Source of the DNA: JAMLHH01 sp964653095 | GTDB lineage: Bacteria; Bacteroidota; Bacteroidia; Chitinophagales; JADIYW01 | Assembly (NCBI GenBank): GCA_964653095.1 | Contig: CAZZEH010000009.1 | Location: forward strand, 1-64,000 | Length of the DNA stretch: 64,000 nt | Reading direction: 5' to 3' | Shown: one piece after another, positions 51,873 through 60,554 of the stretch | Position numbering within the stretch: the stretch's first letter is position 1 | Layout of the letters: every line of letters starts with the position of its first letter | Program-made: the position numbers and the translations under genes | Notes under the pieces: generated by a model | Database searches by the model: none | What the model was told of the DNA's origin: nothing | The model's input: the letters and a program-made list of their open reading frames with translations, nothing else

Positions 51873-52250
51873 TTATTTAGTTACTTTTTTCTTACCCGCA
51901 ACAGTTTTTCGCTTACCCTTGCGCGTTCTTGCATTACATTTTGTTCTTTGCCCCCTTACCGGCAGGCCTTTTCTGTGGCGAATTCCTCTGTATGAGCCTA
52001 TATCCATCAGACGTTTGATATTCATCTGAATTTCAGACCTCAACTGGCCTTCTACCTGATATTCTTTCGCTATCACAGCCCGTATTTCTGCTGCTTCTTC
52101 ATCAGTCCAATCCTGTACTTTAGCCTCAGGATCTACTTTGGCTTTTTCTAAAATTTCTACCGCCAAAGTTCTTCCAATACCGTAAATATATGTCAGCGCA
52201 ATATAGCCTCGCTTATTTTTCGGTAAATCTATTCCAGCAATTCTCGCCAT
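51873..52250 (-). CDS. rpsM: 30S ribosomal protein S13
   Basis: A 125-residue S13 of the small-subunit head. M-A-R-I-A-G-I-D-L-P, T-Y-I-Y-G-I-G-R, Y-R-G-I-R-H-R-K-G-L-P-V-R-G-Q-R-T and the basic Lys-rich tail are typical. Confidence 0.98.
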   Translation of the reverse strand: MARIAGIDLPKNKRGYIALTYIYGIGRTLAVEILEKAKVDPEAKVQDWTDEEAAEIRAVIAKEYQVEGQLRSEIQMNIKRLMDIGSYRGIRHRKGLPVRGQRTKCNARTRKGKRKTVAGKKKVTK

Positions 52251-52253
52251 ATC

Positions 52254-52370
52254 TTATCCTTGTCTTTGTTTAAACCTGGGATTCTTTTTATTAATCACGT
52301 AAAGTTTCCCTTTACGTTTTACTGTAATGCAGTCTGCACTCCTTTTTTTCACTGATGCTCTTACTTTCAT
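52254..52370 (-). CDS. rpmJ: 50S ribosomal protein L36
   Basis: A 38-residue L36 between infA and rpsM, beginning M-K-V-R-A-S-V-K-K-R and ending N-P-R-F-K-Q-R-Q-G. Of the zinc ligands of the C+ form (three Cys and one His) only one Cys (C14) is left; this cysteine-poor form is usual for the phylum and is not a defect. Confidence 0.95.
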   Translation of the reverse strand: MKVRASVKKRSADCITVKRKGKLYVINKKNPRFKQRQG

Positions 52371-52384
52371 CGCTTCTGTCTGTC

Positions 52385-52603
52385 TTATTTATATCTAAAA
52401 GTTATTCTCCCTCTCGTTAAATCGTATGGCGAAAGCTCTACTGCTACCTTATCTCCCGGCAAAATTCGGATATAATGCATCCGCATTTTTCCGGAGATGG
52501 TCGCAATTATAGTATGCCCGTTTTCCAACTGCACTCTAAACATTGCATTGGATAAGGCTTCCGTAATCACTCCATCTAATTTTAATAATTCCTGTTTTGC
52601 CAT
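52385..52603 (-). CDS. infA: Translation initiation factor IF-1
   Basis: A 72-residue IF-1, an S1-like OB fold occupying the A site during initiation. It begins M-A-K-Q-E-L-L-K-L-D-G-V-I and contains F-R-V-Q-L-E-N-G-H and L-T-R-G-R-I-T-F-R. The ATG at 52603 gives the normal length; the in-frame extension upstream is not needed. Confidence 0.97.
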   Translation of the reverse strand: MAKQELLKLDGVITEALSNAMFRVQLENGHTIIATISGKMRMHYIRILPGDKVAVELSPYDLTRGRITFRYK

Positions 52604-52633
52604 AATTCTAAGGGACTGCAAATATCTTATTTT

Positions 52634-53434
52634 TTATTGAAAATCAATAATATATTCGCTCTTTTTTATTTCATTAAATATTAACTCATGGTTACTTAAA
52701 ACGTCCGGTCCTCCTTTGGTAACAGCTAATGTGTGTTCGAAATGTGCGGATGGTTTATTATCAGCCGTCACGATTGTCCATCCGTCCTTGAGTTGTTTCA
52801 CTCTATGTGTACCCAAATTAATCATGGGCTCAATGGCAATGACCAAACCTTCTCTAAGTTTCAATCCGTTCCCACGTTTACCGTAATTAGGCACTTCCGG
52901 TGACTCATGAAGATTTTGTCCGATACCGTGACCTATCAAATCTCTCACGACTCCGTAACCATTCAATGTCTGTGTATGATGCTGCACCGCATAGCCAATA
53001 TCACCAATCCTGTTTCCAATCACTGCCTGCTCGATTCCTTTCCACAAAGACTCTAAAGTTACTTTGAGCAACTTCAAATGAGAATTATCCGTCACACAAA
53101 CAGGAAATGTAAATGCAGAATCTCCATAATATCCGTTTTTCTTTACTCCATGATCTATGGATAATAAATCTCCCTCCCGTACTTCTCTGTCCGAAGGTAT
53201 TCCGTGTACCACTTCCTCATTTACTGAAATACACAAAGAAGCCGGAAAACCATTATATCCTAAAAATGCCGGTTCTGCTCCCTGATCTCTCACGTATTCT
53301 TCGGCAATATTGTCCAAATACTTAAGAGTAACTCCGGGTTTAATATACGGCACCAAGGCAGCATGCGTTTTGCTCACTATCAATGAGCTTTCTCGCATCA
53401 ATTCTATTTCCTCGGTACTTTTATAATAAATCAT
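52634..53434 (-). CDS. map: Type I methionine aminopeptidase
   Basis: A 266-residue enzyme that removes initiator Met from new proteins. Metal ligands follow the family order: V-V-H-G-I-P (H77), S-I-D-H-G (D94), G-D-S-A-F (D105), G-H-G-I-G (H), I-E-P-M (E) and a late Glu in F-E-H-T. Lies 5 bp after secY, as in many bacteria. Confidence 0.97.
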   Translation of the reverse strand: MIYYKSTEEIELMRESSLIVSKTHAALVPYIKPGVTLKYLDNIAEEYVRDQGAEPAFLGYNGFPASLCISVNEEVVHGIPSDREVREGDLLSIDHGVKKNGYYGDSAFTFPVCVTDNSHLKLLKVTLESLWKGIEQAVIGNRIGDIGYAVQHHTQTLNGYGVVRDLIGHGIGQNLHESPEVPNYGKRGNGLKLREGLVIAIEPMINLGTHRVKQLKDGWTIVTADNKPSAHFEHTLAVTKGGPDVLSNHELIFNEIKKSEYIIDFQ

Positions 53435-53439
53435 GTAGC

Positions 53440-54786
53440 TTATCTGTTTGCTCTGGATGAGGCAGACCTGTATCTGTTTCTTGCACCAGCTTTAGTTAAG
53501 CCGTCATAATGGCGATTCAGCAAGTGACTTTCAACCTGCTGGACAGTATCTAACACTACAGCTACCATAATCAGTAGTGAGGTTCCTCCAAAAAACATTG
53601 CAAACTGTGTGCTTACTCCTGCCATTGCCGCAAAAGTCGGCAGTATCGCAATAATTCCCAGAAACACAGCTCCAGGAAAAGTAATTTTTGAGGTAATTGA
53701 ATCAATGAACTCGGTAGTTTCTGACCCGGGTTTAACTCCCGGAATAAAACCATTATTTCTCTTCAGATCTTCTGAAATCTGACTCGGATTTACAATTAAT
53801 GCAGTATAAAAGTAAGTAAACAATACTACCAGTAAAAACATCAAAACAGTGTAAGGAGCCGAAGTGAAATCACTGAACTGCCTGATTAATTCACTTTCTT
53901 CCATACCGGGGAAAAACTGCAAAACAGTAGCCGGTATAAATAGAAATGCCTGGGCAAATATGATAGGCATTACACCTGCTATATTTACTTTTAAAGGTAA
54001 AAACTGTCTTTCGCCTCCTACCGGAGTGGTGCCCACAATCTTTTTAGCATAGGTTACAGGTACTTTTCTTACCGCCTGAATTAGTGCCACAGTGGAAGTA
54101 ATAATCACTGCCAATGCCAAAAACTCTACAATAAGCATTAATAGTCCGGCTCCGGAACCCCCAGCAACTTTCATAGTCACTTCCTGATAAAGTGAGGCAG
54201 GAAGTGTAGCTATGATACCTGCCATAATCAATAGAGACATCCCGTTACCAATACCCGACTCATCAATTTTTTCTCCGAGCCACATGATAAAAATAGTTCC
54301 GCCGGTAAGGATTATTGTGGTGGAAACCATAAACAATGTAGGGGAAATCAATATACTGTTTCCGGTTAAAAACTGCAGGTACTGTACATAAGCTGAAGAC
54401 TGCACCAAAGTTACAAACACCGTACCGTACCGGGTAATTTGCGTAATTTTCTTCCGTCCGCTTTCACCTTCTTTCTGTAGTTTTTGAAAATAAGGTACCG
54501 CTATAGTCATCAATTGCATTACAATGGATGCGGAGATATATGGCATAATACCGAGCGCAAATACAGAGGCTCTGCTAAAAGCACCTCCTGCGAACATGTT
54601 GAAGATTCCAAAGATACCTTCTGTACCGGACTCCGCCAATTGTGATAATTGTCTGGGGTCAATACCGGGAAGAGTTACGAACGTACCTAATCTATAAATG
54701 AAAAGCAATCCGAGTGTAAATAGGATTTTGCTTCTCAGTTCTTCAATGCCCCAAATATTCTTGAGCGTCTCGATAAAACCTTTCAT
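53440..54786 (-). CDS. secY: Protein translocase subunit SecY
   Basis: A 448-residue, ten-helix channel subunit of the Sec translocon. T-L-P-G-I-D-P-R, F-A-L-G-I-M-P-Y-I-S-A-S-I-V-M-Q-L, N-G-M-S-L-L-I-M-A-G-I and the cytosolic loop around N-G-F-I-P-G-V-K-P-G are conserved. The C-terminal tail is basic. Confidence 0.98.
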   Translation of the reverse strand: MKGFIETLKNIWGIEELRSKILFTLGLLFIYRLGTFVTLPGIDPRQLSQLAESGTEGIFGIFNMFAGGAFSRASVFALGIMPYISASIVMQLMTIAVPYFQKLQKEGESGRKKITQITRYGTVFVTLVQSSAYVQYLQFLTGNSILISPTLFMVSTTIILTGGTIFIMWLGEKIDESGIGNGMSLLIMAGIIATLPASLYQEVTMKVAGGSGAGLLMLIVEFLALAVIITSTVALIQAVRKVPVTYAKKIVGTTPVGGERQFLPLKVNIAGVMPIIFAQAFLFIPATVLQFFPGMEESELIRQFSDFTSAPYTVLMFLLVVLFTYFYTALIVNPSQISEDLKRNNGFIPGVKPGSETTEFIDSITSKITFPGAVFLGIIAILPTFAAMAGVSTQFAMFFGGTSLLIMVAVVLDTVQQVESHLLNRHYDGLTKAGARNRYRSASSRANR

Positions 54787-54790
54787 AGTA

Positions 54791-55237
54791 TTATATCACC
54801 GTAGTTTTTCCGCCTTTTGCTTCAATTTCAGATTTTGCTTTCTCGCTAAAAGCATGTGCTTCGATTGTAATCGCACCTTCCAGTCCACCTACCCCCAATA
54901 CTTTCAGCTTTTCGCTTTTTGAAATTATTCTCAGGCCTCTTAGAACCTCAAAGCTAAAATCAGTAATATTATTTTTGTCGGCCAGCTTTTGAAGCTGTGC
55001 AAGATTAATCACAGTATATACCGTCCCGTTCGGGTTGTTGAATCCTCTTTTCGGAACTCTTCTCTGAAGTGGCATTTGTCCGCCTTCATGTCCGCGCTTA
55101 GTCTTATATCCTGATCTGGACTTTGCTCCTTTATGACCTCTTCCTGAAGTTCCTCCGTAACCGGATCCCTGTCCTCTTCCTACTCTTTTTCGGTTTTTTA
55201 CAGAACCTTTTGCAGGTTTTAAATTACTTAAGTCCAT
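54791..55237 (-). CDS. rplO: 50S ribosomal protein L15
   Basis: A 148-residue L15. Gly/Arg-rich N-terminus (K-R-V-G-R-G-Q-G-S-G-Y-G-G-T-S-G-R-G), G-H-E-G-G-Q-M-P-L, R-R-V-P-K-R-G-F, and the C-terminal globular part are typical. Confidence 0.98.
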   Translation of the reverse strand: MDLSNLKPAKGSVKNRKRVGRGQGSGYGGTSGRGHKGAKSRSGYKTKRGHEGGQMPLQRRVPKRGFNNPNGTVYTVINLAQLQKLADKNNITDFSFEVLRGLRIISKSEKLKVLGVGGLEGAITIEAHAFSEKAKSEIEAKGGKTTVI

Positions 55238-55240
55238 GTT

Positions 55241-55420
55241 CTATATTTCTTGTACAGTTATTAAATGTTTCACTTTTGCGACCATGCCCATAATTTGTGG
55301 GTTGACTTCATGCTCAGCAGTGCTGTTAATTTTTGTAAGACCTAAAGCTTTTAAGGTGTCTTTTTGCTTTTGAGTTCTCTTGATGGTACTCTTAACTTGT
55401 GTTATTTTAATTTTTGACAT
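55241..55420 (-). CDS. rpmD: 50S ribosomal protein L30
   Basis: A 59-residue L30 (S-K-I-K-I-T-Q-V-K-S-T-I, K-D-T-L-K-A-L-G-L). ATG at 55420 is chosen, 4 bp after the rpsE stop, since an upstream in-frame ATG overlaps rpsE and would give an unusual N-terminus. Confidence 0.95.
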   Translation of the reverse strand: MSKIKITQVKSTIKRTQKQKDTLKALGLTKINSTAEHEVNPQIMGMVAKVKHLITVQEI

Positions 55421-55424
55421 AAGA

Positions 55425-55943
55425 TTAACCATTAAAGACTTTATCTAATTTTTTACCTCTATCCTTGGCTACCTGAGCCGGTTCTCTCAATTCCGACAAA
55501 GCGAGAAAAGTAGCTTTCACCACGTTGTGCGGATTGTTAGAACCCAGTGATTTTGCAAGTACGTCATTGATTCCCGCACTTTCCAGTACGTGTCTCATTG
55601 TTCCTCCTGCAATCACACCGGTACCTTCAGAAGCCGGTTTGATTAAAACTCTGGCACCGTCCAATCTCACCATTTGGTCGTGCGGTATTGTACCTTTAAA
55701 CACCGGGACTTTGATAAGATTTTTTCTTGCTTCTTCAATGCCTTTAGCAATAGCTCCCTGTACTTCACGTGCTTTTCCCAGACCGTGTCCAATGGTTCCG
55801 TTACCGTCTCCCACGACCACTAATGCTGAGAAGCTAAAAGTACGACCGCCTTTGGTCACTTTTGCAACACGCTGAATACTTACCACTCTTTCCTTCAATT
55901 CGGAATCGGTAACTCTTATTCTATTTTCTTTGCTGTTTGCCAT
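55425..55943 (-). CDS. rpsE: 30S ribosomal protein S5
   Basis: A 172-residue S5 with the double-stranded-RNA-binding N-domain (R-V-A-K-V-T-K-G-G-R, V-V-G-D-G-N-G) and the C-domain (G-T-G-V-I-A-G-G, N-P-H-N-V-V-K-A). Important for decoding accuracy. Confidence 0.98.
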   Translation of the reverse strand: MANSKENRIRVTDSELKERVVSIQRVAKVTKGGRTFSFSALVVVGDGNGTIGHGLGKAREVQGAIAKGIEEARKNLIKVPVFKGTIPHDQMVRLDGARVLIKPASEGTGVIAGGTMRHVLESAGINDVLAKSLGSNNPHNVVKATFLALSELREPAQVAKDRGKKLDKVFNG

Positions 55944-55964
55944 TTATATTTTTTATACAGAATT

Positions 55965-56315
55965 TTAAAATTTCAATCCGTTCTCTCTTGCACTGTCTGC
56001 CAATGCTTTAACTCTTCCGTGATAAAGGTATCCGCCGCGATCAAATACTACTGTACTGATACCTGCTTCCACAGCTGCTTTTGCGAGTGCCGCTCCCACT
56101 TCTGCTGCAATTTCTGTCTTGGTTTTACCTTCTTTATTCAATTTGAGTGATGAAGCTGCCAATAAAACTACTTCTTTATCATCATCCACTAACTGTGCAT
56201 AGATTTCTTTATTACTCCTAAATACACTCAGGCGAGGAGATTCAGACGAACCATTAATGGTTTTTCTGATGCGCATTTTTATCTTTTTTCTTCTAATATT
56301 TTTCACCTTAGACAT
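55965..56315 (-). CDS. rplR: 50S ribosomal protein L18
   Basis: A 116-residue 5S-rRNA-binding L18: R-L-S-V-F-R-S-N-K-E-I-Y-A-Q, V-F-D-R-G-G-Y-L-Y-H-G-R-V-K-A-L-A and the final G-L-K-F. Confidence 0.98.
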   Translation of the reverse strand: MSKVKNIRRKKIKMRIRKTINGSSESPRLSVFRSNKEIYAQLVDDDKEVVLLAASSLKLNKEGKTKTEIAAEVGAALAKAAVEAGISTVVFDRGGYLYHGRVKALADSARENGLKF

Positions 56316-56326
56316 ATCTGTATTTT

Positions 56327-56887
56327 TTATTTTTTACCTCCTGCTGCTTTACCTGCTTTTCTTCTGACTTCTTCATCTATATATCGAATCCCTTTACCTT
56401 TATACGGTTCCGGTTTTCTTAGAGAACGTATTTTTGCCGCTACCTGAGTGACCAATTGCTTATCCGCAGATTCCAATTTTACTCTTGGCGGCTTACCTTT
56501 TACTGTTTCTGTCGTCACAGTAATTTCTTTAGGAAGTACCATAAATATTGGGTGGGAAAATCCTATCGCCAATTCTAAAATATTCCCTGTATTTGTTGCT
56601 CTGTACCCGACCCCTATTACATCAAGCTCTTTTACAAAACCGGTATTCGTTCCGATTACCATATTGTTTATTAATGCTCTGTATAGTCCGTGCAGTGCTT
56701 TGTGCCGTTTCTGATCAGTCGGTCTTATAACTGTTAAAGTTCCGTCTTCAAGCGTTACTGTAAAATCTCTGTCGAGCTTTTGTGACAAAGTTCCTTTAGG
56801 ACCTTTTACGGTAACTATGTTGTTTTGAGCAATATCTACTGATACGCCTGAGGGAACATTAATTGGGGAATTACCAATACGTGACAT
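56327..56887 (-). CDS. rplF: 50S ribosomal protein L6
   Basis: A 186-residue L6 beginning M-S-R-I-G-N-S-P-I, with V-T-V-K-G-P-K-G and the C-terminal P-E-P-Y-K-G-K-G-I-R-Y. The start at 56887 is the family N-terminus; upstream in-frame codons overlap rpsH. Confidence 0.98.
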   Translation of the reverse strand: MSRIGNSPINVPSGVSVDIAQNNIVTVKGPKGTLSQKLDRDFTVTLEDGTLTVIRPTDQKRHKALHGLYRALINNMVIGTNTGFVKELDVIGVGYRATNTGNILELAIGFSHPIFMVLPKEITVTTETVKGKPPRVKLESADKQLVTQVAAKIRSLRKPEPYKGKGIRYIDEEVRRKAGKAAGGKK

Positions 56888-56898
56888 TGTTTTTCTTT

Positions 56899-57297
56899 TT
56901 AATAAATGTAACAAATGATTTCACCACCAACATTGAGTTCGCGGGCTTTTTTATCTGTAATAACACCCTTTGATGTGGACAGAATAGCGACTCCCAATCC
57001 ATTTTTAATACGGGGGATTCCACCGACATGGGTATATTTTCTCAGTCCGGGTTTGGATATTCTTACGAGTTCTCTTATTACCGGTCTTTTTGTGACAGCA
57101 TCATATTTCAACGCTATTTTAATTGTTCCCTGCGGGCCTTCGTCATCAAATTTGTATTGAAGGATATATCCCTGATCATATAGAATTTCCGTCATCTTCT
57201 TTTTCATGTTTGAAGCCGGAATATCTACCACTGTGTGTCCCGCCATCTGAGCGTTGCGGATACGTGTCAAGTAATCTGCTATTGGATCTGTAACCAT
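56899..57297 (-). CDS. rpsH: 30S ribosomal protein S8
   Basis: A 132-residue S8: D-P-I-A-D-Y-L-T-R-I-R-N-A, S-K-P-G-L-R-K-Y, G-L-G-V-A-I-L-S-T-S-K-G-V and G-G-E-I-I-C-Y-I-Y. Binds the central 16S domain. Confidence 0.98.
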   Translation of the reverse strand: MVTDPIADYLTRIRNAQMAGHTVVDIPASNMKKKMTEILYDQGYILQYKFDDEGPQGTIKIALKYDAVTKRPVIRELVRISKPGLRKYTHVGGIPRIKNGLGVAILSTSKGVITDKKARELNVGGEIICYIY

Positions 57298-57334
57298 CTC
57301 CTGTTTATAATTTCTACGTTTACAATCTTTCTTT

Positions 57335-57604
57335 TTACCAACTGGCTTTTGTTACTCCCGGAATTTTACCTTCCAAAGCCAAATCTCTGAACTGTATTCT
57401 AGAGATTCCAAAATATCTTATATAAGCACGGGGTCTTCCTGTTAATTTACACCTGTTTCTCATTCTTATCTTATTTGAGTTTTTAGGTAGTGCATCCAAC
57501 TTATCCCACTCCCCCTCTGCTTTGTATTTCGCACGTTTTTCGGCATATTTAGCCACTAACCTGGCTCTTTTTACCTCACGTGCTTTCATTGATTCTTTTG
57601 CCAT
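57335..57604 (-). CDS. rpsN: 30S ribosomal protein S14
   Basis: An 89-residue S14 of the long, zinc-free form: A-K-E-S-M-K-A-R-E, R-N-R-C-K-L-T-G-R-P-R-A-Y, F-G-I-S-R-I-Q-F-R and P-G-V-T-K-A-S-W. The two C-x-x-C pairs of the short form are absent. Confidence 0.98.
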   Translation of the reverse strand: MAKESMKAREVKRARLVAKYAEKRAKYKAEGEWDKLDALPKNSNKIRMRNRCKLTGRPRAYIRYFGISRIQFRDLALEGKIPGVTKASW

Positions 57605-57613
57605 ATCTTTATT

Positions 57614-58168
57614 TTAATGTTTCTTTTTAAAGGGCATTCCCAATGCTGCCAACAGGCTGTATGCTTCCTCATCTGTATTGGCGCTGGTGACAATAGTAAT
57701 ATCCATCCCTGTAATTCTCTTGATTTTGTCTATGTCAATCTCCGGAAAAATAATGTGCTCGGAAATACCCAGGGAGTAATTACCTCTTCCGTCAAAAGAC
57801 TTGTCACTCAATCCCTTGAAATCCCTCACTGCCGGTAAAGCAATTGTTACAAGTCTATCAAAGAAATCGTACATTTTATCTCCTCTGAGAGTTACTTTGA
57901 CTCCAATCGGCATATTGTCTCTCAGCTTAAAGTTTGATACGGATTTTTTTGACACGGTAGGTACAGCTCTTTGTCCTACGATACGGGATATTTCATCAAC
58001 ACCTGCATCTATCAGTTTTTTGTCCGCAACTGCACTTCCAATTCCCTGATTTACTACAATTTTTAATAGTTTAGGAACTTGCATAACGGATTTATACTGA
58101 TACTTCTGCATCAAATCCGGAGAAACTTCTTCTCTATATTTTTTCTTAATTCTCGGTACGTAGCTCAT
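57614..58168 (-). CDS. rplE: 50S ribosomal protein L5
   Basis: A 184-residue L5, a 5S-rRNA-binding protein. Y-Q-Y-K-S-V-M-Q-V-P-K-L, V-V-N-Q-G-I-G, F-K-G-L-S and G-I-S-E-H-I-I-F-P-E-I are typical. Its ATG overlaps the rplX stop by one base. Confidence 0.98.
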   Translation of the reverse strand: MSYVPRIKKKYREEVSPDLMQKYQYKSVMQVPKLLKIVVNQGIGSAVADKKLIDAGVDEISRIVGQRAVPTVSKKSVSNFKLRDNMPIGVKVTLRGDKMYDFFDRLVTIALPAVRDFKGLSDKSFDGRGNYSLGISEHIIFPEIDIDKIKRITGMDITIVTSANTDEEAYSLLAALGMPFKKKH

Positions 58169-58512
58169 TAGTCTATAACCTCTTGTGTTTTCTTTGAATA
58201 TCTTACAATTTTTCCATCCACCACTTTCCTTCCTATTCTTGTCGGCTGCCCGCCTATGACTACCTGCAGTTTAGAAATGTGGATTGGAGCCTCAGTTTTT
58301 ATGATTCCTCCGTTTGGATACTTTGTAGAAGGCTTAGTATGCTTGGATACGACATTGATTTCTTCCACTATCGCCTTGTTTTTGGTCGGGAATACTGCCA
58401 ACACCTCACCTGTTTTACCTTTATCCTCTCCGGACAATACTTTTACGGTATCTCCGGTTCTCAGCTTCAGCTTAGGCTGAAATCTCTTTTGTTGTTGTAC
58501 TCGTTTTGCCAT
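58168..58512 (-). CDS. rplX: 50S ribosomal protein L24
   Basis: A 114-residue L24 with the KOW motif (T-G-D-T-V-K-V-L-S-G-E-D-K-G-K-T-G) and N-V-V-S-K-H-T-K-P. Assembly-initiating protein of the large subunit. Overlaps rplE by one base. Confidence 0.98.
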   Translation of the reverse strand: MAKRVQQQKRFQPKLKLRTGDTVKVLSGEDKGKTGEVLAVFPTKNKAIVEEINVVSKHTKPSTKYPNGGIIKTEAPIHISKLQVVIGGQPTRIGRKVVDGKIVRYSKKTQEVID

Positions 58513-58513
58513 T

Positions 58514-58882
58514 TTATATTACTTCTGGTGCAAGTGAAACAATTTTCATATATTCTTTTTCGCGCAACTCTCTTGCTACAGGACCAAATATCCTGGAACC
58601 TCTTGGTTCATCATTATTATTGAGCAATACGACCGCATTATCATCAAAACGAATGTAAGAGCCGTCTTTTCTGCGTACTTCTTTTTTGGTACGTACTACT
58701 ACAGCCTTAGATACTTGTTTCTTTTTGACGTTACCGCCGGGAGCTGCTACTTTTACAGATACAACTATCTTATCTCCTATAGAAGCATATCTTCTTCCTG
58801 TACCTCCGAGTACACGTATGCAAAGCACTTCTTTTGCACCGCTGTTGTCTGCAACCTTTAGTTTGGATTCCTGCTGTATCAT
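58514..58882 (-). CDS. rplN: 50S ribosomal protein L14
   Basis: A 122-residue L14: M-I-Q-Q-E-S-K-L-K-V-A-D-N-S-G-A-K, V-V-R-T-K-K-E, F-D-D-N-A-V-V and G-S-R-I-F-G-P-V-A-R-E-L. Confidence 0.98.
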   Translation of the reverse strand: MIQQESKLKVADNSGAKEVLCIRVLGGTGRRYASIGDKIVVSVKVAAPGGNVKKKQVSKAVVVRTKKEVRRKDGSYIRFDDNAVVLLNNNDEPRGSRIFGPVARELREKEYMKIVSLAPEVI

Positions 58883-58883
58883 T

Positions 58884-59147
58884 TTATTTTGCTTTCTCTA
58901 AAATTTCAACCATTCTCCATCTCTTAGTTTTGCTAAGAGGTCGAGTTTCCATTATTTTCACAACGTCTCCAATCTGAGCTTCATTGTTTTCATCATGTGC
59001 ATGGAATTTTTTGGATTTCATCACATACTTTCCATACTTTGGATGCTTCAGCCTTCTCACGACGGTCACAGTAATTGTTTTTTCCATTTTATTGCTGGAA
59101 ACGACACCTGTTCTTGTTTTACGCTGTCTTCTTATTACCTCGCTCAT
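58884..59147 (-). CDS. rpsQ: 30S ribosomal protein S17
   Basis: An 87-residue S17: G-V-V-S-S-N-K-M-E-K-T-I-T-V, K-Y-V-M-K-S-K-K-F-H-A-H-D-E and R-P-L-S-K-T-K-R-W. One base separates it from rplN. Confidence 0.98.
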   Translation of the reverse strand: MSEVIRRQRKTRTGVVSSNKMEKTITVTVVRRLKHPKYGKYVMKSKKFHAHDENNEAQIGDVVKIMETRPLSKTKRWRMVEILEKAK

Positions 59148-59158
59148 TCTAATTTATT

Positions 59159-59368
59159 TTAGGCCTTATTACTTAATTCACGTTTTCTTTGCTCTGTCTT
59201 CAGTCTTGCTATATGCTTTCTGACTTCTCCCAAGACATTTGGATTTTCAAGTGGTGACACTGCATGACCAAAGCTCAATCGCTTTAATTTGGTTTTACTG
59301 TCAGTCAAATCCTGTTTGAGTTCCTCATCGCTGAGGTTTCTCACTTCGTCGTATTTTTTATTTGCCAT
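59159..59368 (-). CDS. rpmC: 50S ribosomal protein L29
   Basis: A 69-residue two-helix L29: L-S-D-E-E-L-K-Q-D-L, L-K-R-L-S-F-G-H-A and the closing R-K-H-I-A-R-L-K-T-E. Lies at the tunnel exit, where nascent-chain factors bind. Confidence 0.97.
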   Translation of the reverse strand: MANKKYDEVRNLSDEELKQDLTDSKTKLKRLSFGHAVSPLENPNVLGEVRKHIARLKTEQRKRELSNKA

Positions 59369-59382
59369 TTTTACAGTTTTTC

Positions 59383-59802
59383 TTATTCGGTGTAATCTCT
59401 TCTAACGACAATTTTTGTTTTGATAGGCAATTTTTGTGCAGCTAATCTCAACGACTCTTGTGCCAGTTTTAACGGAACTCCTTCTGTCTCAAAAAGTATT
59501 CTTCCGGGTTTTACGACTGCTGCCCAGTGGTCCAAGCCACCTTTTCCCTTACCCATTCTCACTTCCAAAGGTTTTTTGGTAATAGGTTTATCCGGGAAAA
59601 TATTAATCCACACCCTTCCCTCTCTTTTCATCGCTCTGGTCACTGCAATACGGGCTGCTTCAATCTGTCTGTTCGTAATTCTTCCTCCTTCGAGGGCTTT
59701 TAGGCCAAATGAACCGAAAGACAACTGATTCCCTCTGTTAGCGAGTCCTTTGCTGGTACCTTTTTGTACTTTTCTATATTTAACACGTTTCGGCTGTAAC
59801 AT
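59383..59802 (-). CDS. rplP: 50S ribosomal protein L16
   Basis: A 139-residue L16: M-L-Q-P-K-R-V-K-Y-R-K-V-Q-K-G, G-R-V-W-I-N-I-F-P-D-K-P, R-M-G-K-G-K-G and P-I-K-T-K-I-V. The arginine hydroxylated in some bacteria falls in G-K-G-G-L-D-H-W's neighbourhood but its state cannot be told. Confidence 0.98.
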   Translation of the reverse strand: MLQPKRVKYRKVQKGTSKGLANRGNQLSFGSFGLKALEGGRITNRQIEAARIAVTRAMKREGRVWINIFPDKPITKKPLEVRMGKGKGGLDHWAAVVKPGRILFETEGVPLKLAQESLRLAAQKLPIKTKIVVRRDYTE

Positions 59803-59824
59803 AAAATTCAGATTAATCTATTAA

Positions 59825-60541
59825 TTATTTTCTATCTCTCCCACCTCTTCTTGCACGCTCCGGCTTGCGGCCTTTACGCTTAGTATCACCTCCTGTATCC
59901 GGAGACAAATCTCTTTTTGTGAATACTTCTCCTTTACAAACCCAGACTTTTATACCAATGATACCATAAATAGTATTGGCTTCTTTTATGGCATAATCAA
60001 TATCTGCTCTAAAAGTATGAAGAGGAGTTCTTCCTTCTTTGTACTCTTCGGATCGTGCCATTTCAGTACCGCCTAACCTGCCTGAGGCTTTGATCTTAAT
60101 TCCCTCTACTCCCAATCTCATTGCGGATGCAATTGCCATTTTAATTGCTCTGCGGAAATGTACTCTCGCTTCCAATTGTTTTGCAATTGCTTCTCCTATT
60201 ATAGCAGCATCTGCTTCGGGTCTTCTAATCTCAACGATATTAATCTGTACATCCTTCTGAGTGATTTTTTTAATCTCCTGTCTCACCAATTCAACTTCAG
60301 CACCTTTTTTACCGATTATGATTCCGGGTCTTGAGGTATGAATGGAAATGGTAATTCTGTTGAGCGTCCTTTCAATTACAATCTTGGATATCCCTCCCTT
60401 TGCAAATCGGGCATTGAGATACTTTCTAATGTTCTGGTCTTCGATTAACTTTTCTGAAAAATCTTTTCCACCGTACCAATTAGAATCCCAACCTCTGATG
60501 ATTCCAAGTCTATTTCCTATCGGGTTTGCTTTTTGTCCCAT
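59825..60541 (-). CDS. rpsC: 30S ribosomal protein S3
   Basis: A 238-residue S3 with KH domain (R-P-G-I-I-I-G-K-K-G) and C-domain (S-G-R-L-G-G-T-E-M-A-R-S-E, R-T-P-L-H-T-F-R-A-D). It ends in a basic Arg/Gly/Lys tail. The ATG at 60541 gives M-G-Q-K-A-N-P-I, the family N-terminus. Confidence 0.98.
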   Translation of the reverse strand: MGQKANPIGNRLGIIRGWDSNWYGGKDFSEKLIEDQNIRKYLNARFAKGGISKIVIERTLNRITISIHTSRPGIIIGKKGAEVELVRQEIKKITQKDVQINIVEIRRPEADAAIIGEAIAKQLEARVHFRRAIKMAIASAMRLGVEGIKIKASGRLGGTEMARSEEYKEGRTPLHTFRADIDYAIKEANTIYGIIGIKVWVCKGEVFTKRDLSPDTGGDTKRKGRKPERARRGGRDRK

Positions 60542-60554
60542 GCTTTTTCCTAAT

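Noticed and set aside
52254..52370. Loss of zinc ligands in L36 as an anomaly
   Set aside because: Cysteine-poor L36 is, to my knowledge, usual in Bacteroidota.
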